DNA of 64,000 nucleotides from Lycocorax pyrrhopterus obiensis (GCA_014706295.1 JACSVZ010000007.1:36244633-36308632), one strand, 5' to 3'; counted from the first letter of the stretch, positions 1 through 14,683 are shown. The notes: generated by a model not told the origin, from the letters alone. A program made the numbers and translations.

Positions 1-3000
1 ATAATACATATATATGTTTAATTGGCTGGGTATGTATAAACTTATTTTTGCCATCCTTCTTTTGAGAAATATTTTCTATCCTCAATATTAGTGAGCCAAC
101 ATGCTGAGTAAGATACTCACAGAATAAGCAGAAGTATATCAAAAACCTGTGAAAGCCAAACTGTGAAGGAGCCATGGGTGGATACAGTTAAGGTCTGCAA
201 ATGCTGGAACGGAAAACTAGAAGCCAAGTGCTGAAGAATAAATACACTGCTGAATAGCAAACAAATTGAACTTTGGAATATTTCCCACCAGAAAGTAGGA
301 AGAAGTACAAAATCTTTTCAAAGGAGTCTAAACCAATAGAAATATAGTTTTAAGCAGGTGATACAGCTATGACAAAATTCTGAAGCTTGTTTCAGACTCC
401 AAAAAGGAGAGGAATGACTAGATCTACAAAGTCTCTGGCAGGAAATTTTTATCTGTTCAAAATGTGGGAAAACAGAATAACAGAGCGATCCAATTGATAT
501 TACTATGTACAACTTTCCCGTGAGTGTCAGATAATCTGCCACTATTCCTAAATTCCATTGCACCTGAAGTACTCACATGACATGAGATATCTTTTTCTTC
601 TTTTGAATCTTTCTTTGGAACAACAGTTTTCAAACTTAATTTGATAAGAAAAAGTCTTAAAACAATTTTAAAGTGTATTATACGAAAAATAAGAGAACAA
701 AATTACGAGTAAAATCAAATATTTTATTTATGTAGATAGATATATCATATATCACAAATAGTTTTACTTCGTTATTGTAAGAAATTTTAATTATATGTCA
801 TGATTCATAATTTTGGAAAAGACTAGTTGATCCTACTGACCTTTTGAAGTCAACAGGATCATTTTTTACATCTTAGCCCGTTTGTCTCAGACACAAACAC
901 TACCACAAAGGTATATAAATAAGAAAGTGTCTGTTCCTGACTTCAGGAACTATATGCGTGAATAAAAAGACGTAACTTGAGGAACATTTGTACTTCATAT
1001 TTTCAAAAATAGAAAACATCACTTAGACTATGACATTGTAAAGAAAAGGAAAACCGGCTTTGGACAGGGAGTTGGCTTCCTCACTGAGAAGCATCAGCAA
1101 GAACTGAAGGGAAAATGATCCGTCTCTAAACCACACTTCAGCAAACTTCAACTGTGGCTCTTCTCTCACCTGAAGAACACTGAGACACACTATCCCCTTC
1201 CAATTTTTACAGAAGCTGACTTTTAAATTTTTTTCAAATAAAAAAACTACTTGTTCCATTTCCTTCCGGAGCTTGGAAGAAGTCTGCTTTGTCTGGAGAG
1301 TTAACTTTCCTGTTCTGAAAAAATAAATATCTTGCAAATTAATGAAGAGAGAAAAAATATTCCTCAAAATAAAATGCGTCAAAATTATTGGTCTGTATTT
1401 GACACTCATGTAGAGCTATAACTGAGAAAGCACATCATTTTCCCAAGGAAATGGCTGTAGTCATTTAATCAAGTGACAATTTTTTAATTGTTCCTTTCCT
1501 CCCTTTTTTAAAAATTCTGGTGTTATCAAAAACCGGTAACATTTTACATTAAGAAATATTTAATTGCACTTGTTTATTTCACGTTATTCTGGGAGTTTTA
1601 GTGGAGGTTTTTTGTGCAGAAAAAGTTATTTCCTGGTGAACTCTGGATAGGAAACAAGAGACTATTAATGGGTGAATGAATATCATTTCGTTGAGGACAA
1701 AACAGATGATCCAATCATTTCTAAATGGACTACTTTCTGCTCTGAGAAAGTGCTAACAGAACTAAATAGAGATGATCAGAAAAATGAAAGAAGAGTACAT
1801 ATTGGATACTTTCAACTTTCCTACTACAGCACATTGTACTTCTGAATTTATAACAATTTGTGATAGGCTAGCATCCCTTCACATTAAAAAAAAAAGGTTA
1901 AAATTATCAGTATATTCTAGAAGATATACTGGAAATTTCAACAAATGAGCTGCAGTCAGAAAGTAGTATAGTATATAAAAGCTGTTGATATTAGAGGAAA
2001 TGATTCTATAAATGGTAGAGAAATAGATACACCAAAGGTGTTCAGAACAGGAAAAAAATTTGATAGTATATGAGCACTTTTGAAATGAAAATGACACATT
2101 CTAGTAGAAAAGGGCTAAAATAATTGAAAAATAATTTTAAAAAAACTAAAACCCTGCAACTGAGTTTAAAGGACTTATAATACAAAATGCAAGTACAAAG
2201 ATCTCACATTTATAACCAATTAATTCAATACTTTATAAATACTTTATATTTGTGCTTTGTTTATGGCATAAAATTTCTCACCTCTGCCTGTTTGTGAGTA
2301 AGAGGTCCAAAGCACTGGGTGATAGATTATACTCAGTTTACCAAGCTTCCAGGACCTTCTGCAGCCAGCCATGATTCCTTTCGCCTCTCAAGCTCCATCC
2401 CACTGTACATGATCTACGTGGGTAGTAGCCATACTATTTCTGTCCAAGAAAGTGACCATGTCCAGGCCACAGGAACTGGACCATCTTTGTTTTCCAGTCT
2501 CAGTGGTCGCACAGGTAACATGTGGAAGACTGTTGTTCAGGTGCTCATCCTGTCCCTACACACCTTCCAAAGGCAGGCAACAGAAGTGTCTCCGGTGCCA
2601 CTGTCCTGTTGATGAATGTGTACCATCTACCAAAACCAAGTTTGTGCCGATATGATACCAAGCAACTTCATGCCCAATTTTCTACAGAGTTGTCATGAAA
2701 TGTACAGAGTTAATAAATTATTAAAAAGTATCTATTTTAATGAGGCAATCTGAGGAACACCAAATTAGTAGCTGCATTCAGTAGTAACGCACCGTAAGAA
2801 CTGAGGTGCTTATGCACCTTTCACCAGGTTTCCTTGTGGTTGTTTTGATACTATCATTAGTTAGAAAATCACATCTATTTTTCATAGGATATTTGTCTGG
2901 CCAATACATAGGACAGACAAAACAGCAAGACATCACTGTCTACAAAAAACTTTTCCCTTGGAAACTGTAGCTCAGTGGATGAAAGAAGAGGAGGAAGAAA

Positions 3001-5446
3001 AGGAAGGATTTCTGAACTGATGCCACTAAATATTGCCATAGAAAATTGTAATGTCCCTTCCCTCCAGGCTTGGGAAACAGAAGAATCATACTTTCTCATG
3101 CATCTTTATAGATGTATGGTCTTTCCCTATACCTTTTAGTGCACTAGTTTATGCAAGGTACATCTGCACTATGCAAGCAATGGTGTTTTGTGCACGGGTA
3201 TACCTCGGTTTTGGAAAGCTCCACACTGACACAGACCACGGTGACACTCAGCACATGCTTGCTGTTGCTTACCTAGTAATCCCTTGAATGTCTTCTTGTG
3301 CTGAAGAGCTGTGTTGTGCACAAAAGGAGTAGAAGAAGGCTCACTCTCCCCGTGGCTACAGCACAAGAACGGGAAGCAATGGTATCCATAAGGCTTCAGT
3401 GCTGTTGAATATTCCTGCCAAGGCTTCTGAAGGAAAAGCAGGCCTCCCTTTAGTGACATTTTGTTGTTCTGGTTTCTATTGTTGTTTATTATTATTATTA
3501 TTATTTAAAAATAGAGTTTGGATCCCATTTAGGATCAAAGACTGCAGGGAAAACATACTTGATGTTAAGAAATTGTAGGATTTGAGCTGTTCTCGTTGTA
3601 AGTATTGCTGTACTTCAGAGATGTATTTTAATCTAAATCACTTGAAAAACTGTCAACAGTACCATTAATGGATTTAATTACAAATAATACTCTTCTGACC
3701 TTTCTCCATCTAGATGTAGACATTTCACCCTCCAAAAATGCATTTTTAAAATTCACTGATGACATATTGTTATTAATAGTCAAAAGACCATTGATGATTT
3801 CCACAGATCTAAAGCTTTTGATTTAATCATCATATTCCCTTGATTAAAGAAACTGCTATTCTTTGGTCAATTATTTCTGCTATTATCTTGATTTGATTTT
3901 CATGGGCCATTGTAAAAATGTTAGAGAGACAAGTTCTAATAAAACTGGTGCATACATGTGTTATTTGAAAATGTGGATTTACCCTTATTTGTGCAGGAAA
4001 AACAAAACATTCAACAAGGAACAGCTCTCCAAATTGAATACAGAGACCTGGGAATCTCTGTTTTGCCAGTTTGGCAGAATCCTGTGTTTCAGCAGAGGTT
4101 GATGGTACCCTGGGGTTGCTGTAACTTATGCCAAGTAAGTCTCTTCTGGAAGAACTATACATTAGGTGAACATTGTTGAGCACTCTTTATACTAACAGTC
4201 TGTGCTGTGACTGTCATGGGTCTGTCAGAAAACAACTGGAGCTTTGACTCAGTAAAAGGTCTTTCCACTTGGACTAGGCTCTGTGTAGGAAGTCCTGGAT
4301 GTGTCTGTATCTCCCAAAACTCTCAGTGCAGCAGCCTAGCACACCTGAAAGGAAAAGATTTTGCCCTCCCTTCATAACAGCCCAGCTGAGTCTTTCAGGA
4401 CCAAGAGACCCTACTTGAGGAAGTTTAATCCTGTGCTGGCCTGTTTGGGTCACCTGCACAACGCAGAAGGAGGCCTGTGCTTGATCAAACCTACTAGTCT
4501 TCCTTAATGCCTTAAATGCCAGAGGCCAAAACACAATTAAAAAAATCTTATCGGTGAATTTCAGAAAATTTCTAAAAATCACCCAGGGGCTTTGTGCCCT
4601 CTAAGACAGTGACAAATCCAAATGACAGCAATGAAACCAGAAGCTTTTCTGTAACTACTTGTATGACACTACGCCAAGCAACCTTCAGGTTGTAATCCCA
4701 GATGAAAGCTACATTTGCATCCTACCTGTTTACACGAGTATATTTGCCACTGAATTCTCTGACAGTGCAAATATGTTATTTTGCTTTTATGAACTCAGTA
4801 AGACCTTACAAGCTTACTCACTTACTGAGTTAAACTACATCTGATTCAAAAGTCTTGTTCTTCCTGTTATGAACTGACACTCTTCTTCATGTATCTTGAA
4901 AACATCCCTGAATCAAGAGAGTTTAGTCATGTGGAAGTTTAGTCATGTGGATTTATTCCATATATTGCACATTTAGAAATCTGAAGCTTTATTCTTGCTG
5001 ATTTTGTTCCTACATCCTGCAACTGACCTCGTATCTTTCCAAAGAGAAATTATTTGCTTTCAGTTATGCTAAAACATGAGCTATAATTACAATTCCACAC
5101 TAAAGGAGATATCTATACATATACAAGGTGGGTGGGTGTGTAGGTGGGAGGGAGCATGTGTATGAACTTTGTCCTTAAGGAAAGATTCCTGAAGTAGTTG
5201 TGTTCTTGCAGTATTCCCTTGGAGATAATAACACCATTTCAGAACATAATAGTCACCAGCTGGAGTTCAACCTACTTTAAATAGAGAATTTGAAAGACAT
5301 TTACAGACTGTTGTCCTAATAGCAAAAATACTCTGTGGCCATGCTATGCAAGCGCTAACCTGACTGCTTATTTGCCGTGATATACATGCTTATTTTATCT
5401 GCTAGCTAGCTCCAGGAGAGGAAAGGGACCTCAACATGAGATTCAG
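1..5446. other. Gene-free AT-rich upstream flank
   Basis: No coding region is supported here. The open frames are short (at most about 130 codons), none resembles a known protein, and they overlap on both strands. The sequence is AT-rich with short A and T runs, an (ATT)n stretch near 3487-3505 and a G-rich patch near 5129-5154. A 16-bp tandem duplication at 4920-4951 is listed separately. The stretch fits intergenic DNA flanking a developmental gene. Confidence 0.7.
4920..4951. repeat. 16-bp perfect tandem duplication
   Basis: The unit AGTTTAGTCATGTGGA occurs twice head to tail with no mismatch (4920-4935 and 4936-4951). This looks like a recent slippage-type duplication. No function is implied. 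Confidence 0.9.
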
Positions 5447-5600
5447 TCATAGAATCATAGAAATTAAAACTGTGAATGAATAATGAGACAGTCTAAGCTT
5501 TGTCACTCCAAAGCAAGAATACTTCTCATTGCATATATTTGATAATGCAGCCAAACTTTTTCATTTCTCCCAGATAATGAAATCTTCACTGACATTTTTC
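5447..5600 (-). mobile_element. Degraded CR1 LINE 3' end (minus orientation)
   Basis: TCATAGAATCATAGAA at 5447-5462 is the reverse complement of the terminal direct repeat that ends CR1 LINEs. The following 140 bases loosely resemble the CR1 3' region read backwards, including a stretch near 5556-5600 similar to the usual 'atctccagggatggagattccac' segment. The copy is very diverged, so its far boundary is uncertain. Confidence 0.45.
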
Positions 5601-7756
5601 AAGTTAGTTTTCTGTCTAATAAATTCTAGCCTTTTGGAGTGTTTAGACACTTGATTTAATTTTTTCTGCGATTTATTTCTTCTTTCTCATGACTATGTAC
5701 CCTAAAACTGGTGCCTTAAAAGGATTTCTCTCCTACATATGTGAAAACTGTTACCATGTTGCTCTTACTCACAGTTTATTACTCAGAGTTTAATAAACTA
5801 GATGTGTTCAGCTTCAAAATTAGTCCCGGATGATTTTTCCCATTGATAAAAGTGAACTATATCTTCTAGGGGTGGCTTAAAAACTTGAAAGTTTTACACA
5901 CGTTTTTCTTTGCTGAATTTGTCACTTGTTTCCCTGTGAAAAACACTTATCTAGCTCAATAGTGACTGAAATTCATTATCATATAATGACAGCTGGTTTT
6001 ATTACATATTTCTTTCCCCTGTGGCATATGTTTTCAATACTGCTATTTATGATACAGCTTGAATGCTCTAACAGATAGTCAAAACCACACAACAAGTGTG
6101 CAAGGTTCTGAGCCAGATGAAAATTTAAAATAAAGAAAGCATTTCAGTGTCAATGCCATGATTCAGATGTTCTTTTCTCAGCCTAGGTGGACTCATAACT
6201 AGCATATTTTGTTATCATGCCTTTAAAAGATGTGTTTTTCTCTCACTCAAACTCTGTCAGAGATCTTTCTTACTGAAATATTCAAAGTTCTTATATGAAT
6301 TAGTAATACAAGCCACATTCATGTTAAAGCTATTTTGTTTCTGAGAGACAATTTGGTTTGGAAATTTAACTTTTTATTTTTAATTACCCTTATCCATATT
6401 GTGTTAATTATCTACCTGAGATACATTGTCTGTCTGTCCCCGTACTCCTCATAACCTCCAAAACTATTGGCCAAATTCAGACAAAGATAAGAATGAGGTC
6501 AAAGCCTTAAAGAGAAGTCTCACAAGTTTCATTTAAATTGATGTCTAGATAGGGGACACAGAGCCAGATTGCCGTCCCACTAGGAATAAAACATCAGTGA
6601 CAGCTCAGCAGTTACCTTCTTTGATTGACCTCTTGCTATCCAGTCAGCAAGTATTCTGCCAGCCTGCCAATGCAAAAGTAGCTCTGAGCTACTGAGAGCA
6701 TATAATGTCCTCTGCACAGCTGATATCTGCAGGCCTGAAAGGCAGCTGAGTGGACTGGGAAGGGAAGTCTGATTTAGTTGGGCATAAACCTCAGTATAAA
6801 TGGTCAAAGCTGCTGTAATGGGGCAAAGGTAAGACTAGCAAATACAAATCCTTGAAACATGACTTCATTAGCTCTGCTGTTCTTAAAACAATTTGTTTCA
6901 TTGTTTTTATTAAGACAACAAAAACACAACTAAGGAACCACAACAATAAAATGACTCCTCATTACAATGAATTTTGAGCACCAACAGGAACAGAAAATAA
7001 GCTCAGTATCTAAAAGAAAATGCATTTTCCTTTTAGATTGTATAGACTGTACACAGCCAACTAAGTGATCACATTATAGAATTCGGCAGAGGAGCTTGAA
7101 GGGACACAGAGCTACATGATATTGCAGTTACTGTGATAGTATCTGAGGAGTCCATCTCAGCACACTGCTGCACTCAGCACAATGCAAACATATGGAGGAA
7201 ACAAATATTTTCATCTTTCCACCTGATTTTGTTTTCACCCATCTTCTTTTACATCTCCATCTGAATATAAGGATAATCCCAAGGGCTGAAGAGGAAAACT
7301 TCATTCATAACAAACACTTAAAAAAACCCACTACTGTTAAACCAGTTCCCTATAACAGCTATTCTGGTGGCAAACTTGTTCATTTTTTAGTGGGCTTTTT
7401 CAGTGGCATAGGGATAAAATGACTGTGTGATGGACCCCAGAGTAGTCCCAGCAGTGTTCTGTCAGCTTGCTGTCAATTTTCACTCCTTATCCTGCCACCA
7501 CTGTCAAGCTTGTGAAACTGGACACTCTGTTACTGATGCAGTGAGATCAGGTTGCACCTGATATTGCAGAGGTAGGTTAGTGAGTCATTAGAGAACATTG
7601 GACTACTGGGCTTCTGACTGGTACTATCCTGGGTAGTAAATTTATCTCAGAGCAGAGTTAAAAAAATTAAAATTTGTTTGGCTAGTTGTTTTGTTGGCTG
7701 GTTTGAAAGAAAAAGGGATGAAAAGGAATGAAGAGGGGAAAATAGACAAAAAACAA
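5463..7756. other. Gene-free AT-rich flank
   Basis: Apart from the possible CR1 tail at its left edge, I see no gene, RNA or clear repeat. The frame at 6580-6807 on the minus strand has no recognisable domain and is treated as chance. Confidence 0.6.
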
Positions 7757-7893
7757 GGAAGGGAAAGGGAAAGGGAAAGGGAAAGGGAAAGGGAAAGGGA
7801 AAGGGAAAGGGAAAGGGAAAGGGACAGGGAAAGGGAAAGGGGAAGGGGAAGGGGAAGGGAAACGGGAAGGGGAAGGGGAAGGGGAAGGGGAAG
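7757..7893. repeat. (GGGAAA)n / (GGGGAA)n purine microsatellite
   Basis: About 137 bases of strict 6-bp periodicity. The left part is a GGGAAA array, broken once by a C at about 7825. From about 7840 each unit has an A replaced by G, giving GGGGAA, with one AACGGG interruption near 7862. The + strand is almost pure purine. Read in frame it gives alternating Arg-Glu on one strand and Pro-Phe on the other, which explains the open frames there; these are not genes. The tract could form triplex or G-quadruplex structures. Confidence 0.95.
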
Positions 7894-10800
7894 CAGTTTG
7901 TTTCAGACCAGAAAATAAAAATAAAAAAAAAATTTAGAGACAAGAGCCCTTAAAATCCCTCACTAATTTATACTACACATTGTTGACTTTTTTCAACAGA
8001 GTAAGACACAACACAATCACACAGTAAAGGAAATATTTCAAAAGATCCTTTTAAAATTCATTTTATTATTTAGGATAATTATGGGTAAAAATTATCCAAA
8101 CACCAAAAGATAATAAGCCAAATATTATCCCTCTCCTCTCTAAATATCAAGAGATTGCTTAGAAACAAGTGATTTTCAGAAAACAGCCTTATCTGAATTT
8201 TCAGTTATGTTTTCTGAGAGTTTGGGTAGACATTTTTCTAGTAACCTAGAAAGATTCTTTTAAAATTAGAGTGCCAGTTTATAAAAAGCAGGGAGCTGAG
8301 TTTTTATGAGACTAGGGACCAGAATTGTGTCCAGCACCAAATATCCCTCAGGCTTGTGGTGAGGTGATGAGAAATCCATTCTTATGAACCTGACGCTGGT
8401 GTATTGGTTCACAAATTTCTCATTAGCTTCTCTTTGTCCTCTCTTTCAAGGGTCTCAATAATTCACTAGGAGCCTATACCAGCAAGACAGTATTCCTAAC
8501 CCAAAAGGGGACAAAAGCCAACTGTAGGGGACCAGCCTCCATCTAACCTCCTCCAACTGCTTTTGCAAGGTACACTGTGAGCACCAAACAGGATCTTTTC
8601 CCCAAAACTGGGGATATAGGCAGACCCTCCTACCCTTCAGCCATGGGATAACAGCATGGATAGTACAGGTATGGGTGGTACACAGCCCCGTCCTTACCTG
8701 ATAGAGAGGAAAATTTTTATCCGTTTTGTGTCAATTCACTGTTATATGGAAAGAGAAGAAATAGCAGACTACTTTCAGACAGCATTGAAAAATCAGCACT
8801 GTACAATCTTATTCAAAGTACTTCCCTTAAAAATTTTCCAGGAATAAGAATGCTCCATGCTCAATAGAAAATAGCCACAGCTTGGTCATAACTGAGGAAA
8901 CATAGCAGAGAACTGTTTGCGATAAAGCTAAAGATCTCTTTTTTCACCTTTCATGACCCCTTCCTTTTGTGCTCTAGAGGTTTTAATGAAAAATGTGCAC
9001 TCAAAAGACATATATCTGCTTTTCACAATCTAGCATGTGCAAAGAAGAAGCTATTCATGAGGCAAATGCCCAGCATCTTATTTGAAATACCGTTCCTGCT
9101 GATAGCAGAGTGGCACTCAGAACAGGGAGTTTGTATTTGGACAAAACATTTTTTACAGTTACTGTGTGATATGACAAGAAGAGAGTACAAAGAAAAGCAA
9201 TGAGAGGAAGGCAAGGACAAAGCTGATGTGGTTTCATTAAAATTACTGTAATTACAAAAGTTTTCAGCAGTACCGTGTACGTGGGTGCACAGTTCTTTAT
9301 TGAATAGTTGAAATACATCACCTGCTTCCCCGAGAATGATGACTCCAAGTTCAGTACTGGCAGGAAGGTATGGGGGATCTGATGCCATTTCTAATCAGGC
9401 TGTTATATTCCCCGATCATCGTGGTTTCTTCTCCTGCTCCTGTGCATCATGTTCCAGCTCTCTAAGTGGAGTTAAACCACTCAAAGTCACTTTCAGAAAT
9501 GGGTCCACAGCACAGCAATTAGATCCCGGGAACAGTTTTGTTGGCTCCAGAAGACTTTAAGCTGGGTAGGTGTTTTACTACTCTCTGGATCCAGACACAG
9601 TTCTCATAACCAGGCTTAAAAATGCTACAAAACATTTCCAGAGAACCCTTATCTGTTTTTAAGAAATGTGTTTAGCCAAAGAAACAATTAAGACAGCATG
9701 TTTGGACTTCACTTATTTTTTTACTAGATTACAAGGAAAAGCAAGCAAAATAATTTTTCCATCTTCCAAAGCAATAGAGTCAGGGGAGACCATGTTATGG
9801 CATTCTCACGTCTTGATACTGTCCATAAACAGTATTTAGAAAGGGGCAACTCCATTTGCTAAAATGTTCTTTCTCACTTAAAGAAGCATTTCTTTAAGGG
9901 TAATGGAAAGAATTCCACTGGTGTGACTTTATTTGCTGTCTTTTTTTTGTAAATAAGAGACCCAGCTTTCATGTCACAGCAGCTAACAGAGGAATCATCC
10001 CTCTATCATCAACTCACTTGATTCTGTCTTTGGTAAGTCATACAATAAGCTAGTAACATGTCAACTGACTGATGCACTATGGAATATTTATTTTAATAAT
10101 TATAATTTGGGGAGTTTTTTCTCTGTCCAAGCCCTAAGGGTCTTGCATGCTGCTTCCACTAATGTAGCTACTTATGCCATAAAATACTGCTGAAATCAAT
10201 GGGACTATTTATGGAGTCATTTGCTATTCAAAGGGCTTGATTCTCTGATTATTTATTCTGTTTTTTCAGTAGTGTTACTCTGCCTACTTGAACAGAGTTA
10301 CTTCTATTTTAGCTGATGCAAAAGAAACTACAGTCAAAGGTGACAGAGTCTGGCACTAAATCTCTTTGAAAATAGTTGCTTCAAAATAAAGAAAATAATA
10401 TCTTTGGATAAGTGCAAATCGCAATTTAACAAAAAGCCCAATCTGGAATTTGTATGTTCAGTTGGATATTCCAAACAAAAAAGAATGCTCAAAGGTAGCA
10501 TTATTTTTGAATCTCAAACACTCCCTACGTGTTTGACAAATAGCATCTGTCTAGAATTAAATCTTGCCTCACTGATGTTGTTAAAAGACCTTAAACAGAG
10601 ATCAGATTTCATCCTGGAGAAACACGCTTACAAAGGGTTTTGTTAACAAAGTTCTTCATTTCATAATGCTTAGATGTCCAATTTATGGGCCATTCCAGCA
10701 TATTTCAATTATTTAATTGAGTCCACAATATGCTTCCCACTACCTCCTTTCCCAAGCACCTTGAAGATGTGGATGGAGACCAAGCCCTGGGTGAGATGGA

Positions 10801-13690
10801 TAATCCTGATAGCTGCAGCTTCCTATTTCACAGCCATCCTGAGGGTATGGTCACAGGCCTCCTGAATGCCTGACATGTACAAAGCTCAGCTTCTTGCAGG
10901 GTGGCATGGGAAAGCTCCCCGTTTTGACATTTCCAAGGCAGGCAGGGAGCGAGAAATTTTCTACAACTGCTTGTGTATGAGCTATTGCAGGAAATAAAAA
11001 GGCTTCTAAGAAGCAGCAGACTTATTGTGCCTGCTTTGTATGGCTTCTGAGTAAATGTGTGCATACTTTCAGATTTTATGCACATGTGAAGATCAGCTGT
11101 CCCGGTTATGCATGGTGGGTGGCATGCTGTGGCGAGAAGAATGGGCTCCACAGTCGTAATTGGTAAGCTTCTGATGAGCTGACTGAGCACAGTACACATC
11201 ATGCAGCACTTTTCACATTGCCAAGTTAACAGCTATCACCAGAGGTAGAATTTAAACTGCTGGAATAAACAAAGTCAAGGGGAAGTATCTTGCTGAAATG
11301 TCACCTCCCACAGAGCTTGTGGAAAGCCATTGCTATTGTAAAGGTGCATATATAGGATTTCAAAATTTATATTATATCTCAAAAGACATACTTCAAGAAT
11401 GCAAAGCATACATCAAGGGCAAACAATTATCTTTCCCAGAGATAAAATAAGTTTGCCATTTTTTTATATGTTGAAAACTTCCTGGTAGTTTTCAGATATT
11501 TTATTATCCAATGTGGTCTAAATCGACTAAAATAGTCCACTTGAGGAAAAAATGTAAGTAATTCGTGGTTATAAAGTTTTAACTTATCTGCCTTGCTTTG
11601 TCTGAAAGACAGGGCTATAATCTCAAACAGCTACCAGGAGAATTAACTGGCTCACAAACTGGAAGAACTTTATCTAAGTGGAGAGTGTACTGTTGTTGGA
11701 GGTAGAGCTGCTCAAGCAGTAACACTGTGCCAAAGTAGCACCAGAACTGTGGGTCTAAAGGCCAAATGTCTTCCTCCTTTATTCTGTCCTTTCTATCGGG
11801 ACTGTAAACATAAAGATACCTCCAGCTACCATGTTACACCTGAGAGAACAGAGGCACCCTCCGGATGGAGCTGCTGGCAAACCAGGGGTTTGAAATGGTG
11901 GACTGAAAAGCAGGGTCAGAAACCAAGCAGTCTGTGCAACGTCAGCCCTATAGGTTCTCTTGGGAATGTCTGATGCTGGAGTCCTGAGCAGACAGTGCTG
12001 CTAAAGGGAGGGCTGTGCTGCGTGGAGGCATCTGCAGAGCTGGGACAGTGGTCCAGCTGAGTACTGAGTTTCATCTTTGGCCCTGTTCCCAGTACTTCAG
12101 GACCAGGACACAAGGGAAGGGTCCTGAAATGCAGTGACAGTGGGTATCTCTCGGTGCTGGTGGGACCTTATCTAGAGGCAGCCCCAACAACAGAACAGGA
12201 AGATGTTGGAGGCTCTGATTCCAGCTAATACGGTCTGATATATTGTTTATGGGCACTGCACAAAGACTAGGTATCTAGGGAAAAGGGCAGCATGTTGCTG
12301 TCCCCAAAGGAGCAAACAGACTGAAGACTGCATATGTCACAGAGGCTGATACAAAAAACACATTTCCAAACTGACACCTGTAAGTATTGGTGAGGTGTCC
12401 GGCCCTCTCCAGAATTTCTTGCCCTTGCCCTGGCAAATCCCACAGCAAGGTGCCACGGTCCGTAAGAAGTGTCAGTTTTGCCTGTGGGGCAACTAGAAGG
12501 GGTGAGAACGAGTGGAGAACGGGATAGTTTCATAAGCGTGGGTCGCTGGTCAGAGAGCTCCCAACCCTGCTCGCGATGCGGGGCAGACCAGCAGGCGCCG
12601 CGGCCGGGCGGTGGGGAAGGAGGCAGCGGCTGCTCCCTGTGAGAGGGACAAACTGAGCCGTCGCACAACTCGCTGTCGATGGTTTGCGGGCAACCAGGAG
12701 TCATTTTTTTGTTTGCCCGTGGCTAGTACGTTTCACCCAATCTGGGTCAGTCGCACCCAGTCGCTGGTGATAAAATAAATAGCTGGAGTATGTGAATTGA
12801 AGCAATTCAAAGAAGATACAGAGCCCTCAACAGGGAAGTGTTACCTTGGTATAAAGCACTATTCTACTTGAAATCCTTAACATACACGATGGAACTGCAT
12901 CTTTTTTTTAATTCTTCTCTCCCAGCCCTTCCCTGTGGCCCTCGCTGAGGTCACCCCGATGTAAGCGATGTATGCAACATGTGCATGTGAACGCGGTATT
13001 ACTAAGACTGGGAAATCCCAGAGTGGTGTCTATTTCCCTGCCTCTGGCATCATTCCTCTCCTTGCGCTGGGGGCAGTCGAAGTGCTGCTAACAAATTAGA
13101 GAATCTATCAAGCTTCAAAAGGGACAAAGCCTGGTCAGGAGGTGTTAACGCAGCCTGCAGCCCTGCGCCCAGAGGGGAAGGCGATCCCCGGCAACCCCGG
13201 GCAGATCCGCAGGACCAAGGAGACAGCAGGGGTACCCGGGCCATACCCTCGAGAGACCCAGAAGGGCTCCTGCCCTCCTGGCTGCTTTGGTTTTTGATTG
13301 TTCTTCATCCATTATTTGAAGAAAAGGGGAAAAAAGTATTCTTTTATGAAGGGGGCAGAAAAGTAAATTGTTATTTTGCTTCTTGCTTGACTTGAGGGCT
13401 AGAGATTAATCTATTTAGCCCTTTCGTTGGTTTGAATTAATGTCAGGAGGAAGAAACGCACCCGGGAAAATTAGACAGGAGAAGGATCACCTTTCGCTAA
13501 AACCGTACATTTCGTGCATTAGTTTATTTGTGCTTATTTTTCCCACGTCGGTTCTCCGATTGTGAGGAAATATACCAAGTGCGAAATAAACGTTTCGACA
13601 AAGTAAATAACTGTTATTACTTCTACACGTCCATAAATACGGTCTAAAACCAATAATTGATCACAGTACTTTTCATTTCCCTGCTTCCAC
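7894..13690. other. Gene-free flank, GC rising toward the right
   Basis: No supported gene. Open frames here (for example 12267-12704 minus) have no recognisable domain and arise where GC content rises. Base composition shifts from AT-rich (8-12 kb) to mixed from about 12.4 kb toward the first CpG island. No interspersed repeat was recognised. Confidence 0.6.
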
Positions 13691-13989
13691 TCACTGAAGG
13701 ACACCGTGCAACGAAAACCGCGGAGGGCACGGAGGGAAGGAGCTGGGGAGAGAGGGAGAGAGAGCGGCCCTGCTCGGAGGCGGTGGTCCTGCCGGGAAGA
13801 GGTGACAAGAGACTTCCTCCCCACAAGAGAGCTCGGAAGGGCCGTCTGAGGAGTGTGACAACGAAGAAGCTGGTTTTTAAAAAAAGAAAGGCTGGGGAGA
13901 TGCTGGCCAGGTGGACGGCGAGGACGGAGCTTACACCTGGGGCCGCGAGGTCTGTCCCCCCGGCTTGCAGGACCCCATTTTTCCCCGAA

Positions 13990-14320
13990 GCCCGGGGGTC
14001 AGCCTCCGTTTGACGTGGTAGCGGCACCCGGGACGGCGGTGGGTCTTGCAGGACCTGCCAAGGGGCGCGGGCGGAGGAGGGGGACCCGAGGGCTGGGCCG
14101 GGGCTGCCGCCGAGGAGCCGGGGCTCCGTCCGGGCTTGGGCCGGCGCCGCCTCCGCTCCCTCCACGTCGAGGGGCATTGCCTGAGGCGGCGGCGGGGCCG
14201 GGCGAGGGCCGAGGCTGCCCACTGACGGGGCAGGCTTCCCGGCAGCTCCGCAGCGCTCCCCGCTCGGCCAGGCCTGCTGGGGCGGCGGGGCCTGGGAAAG
14301 GGGCCGTCAGAGTTTGCTCA
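13990..14320. promoter_or_regulatory. CpG island, about 15 kb upstream of FOXG1
   Basis: This is a dense GC stretch with many CpG dinucleotides, bounded by ordinary sequence. A less dense shoulder starts near 13720. Open frames on both strands here are by-products of the missing AT-rich stop codons. The island could be the promoter of an undetected noncoding RNA or a Polycomb-type island of the FOXG1 domain. Neither can be told from the sequence alone. Confidence 0.7.
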
Positions 14321-14683
14321 TTCCCGTCGGAAGCAGAGCATCGAAGGCGAGATATATAGAAATGCACCCAGGTATCCCTTAGAGACATCTCCTGTGGCGG
14401 CTCAGGAGTGTTTTAGCCTACTCGTCTCCAAAGGAGTCCAGAGCAAGGACTCGCTTCGTGATAGCCCTGCTAACACCAAGCACACTGGCAGGCTCCTAAG
14501 AGCCCCCGGAAAGGGAAGCTGACATGACGGCTCGGAGGTGGACACCTTTCCCTCTTAAGGGACCGGTGCTCTCGTTTTCCTTCCCACCGCGGCTGCAGCG
14601 CCGTGCTGCCGAAGTGGGTTATCACCTGGGAAATTAGATAGTCGAACCTACACGCTTCTGCGAGAATCGGGAAAACACAAGAA

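Noticed and set aside
7070..7120. Possible second degraded CR1 end
   Set aside because: Only a few words resemble the CR1 terminus. Too weak to call.
7647..7943. Arg-Glu and Pro-Phe repeat ORFs on the two strands
   Set aside because: They are direct translations of the 6-bp microsatellite, not genes.
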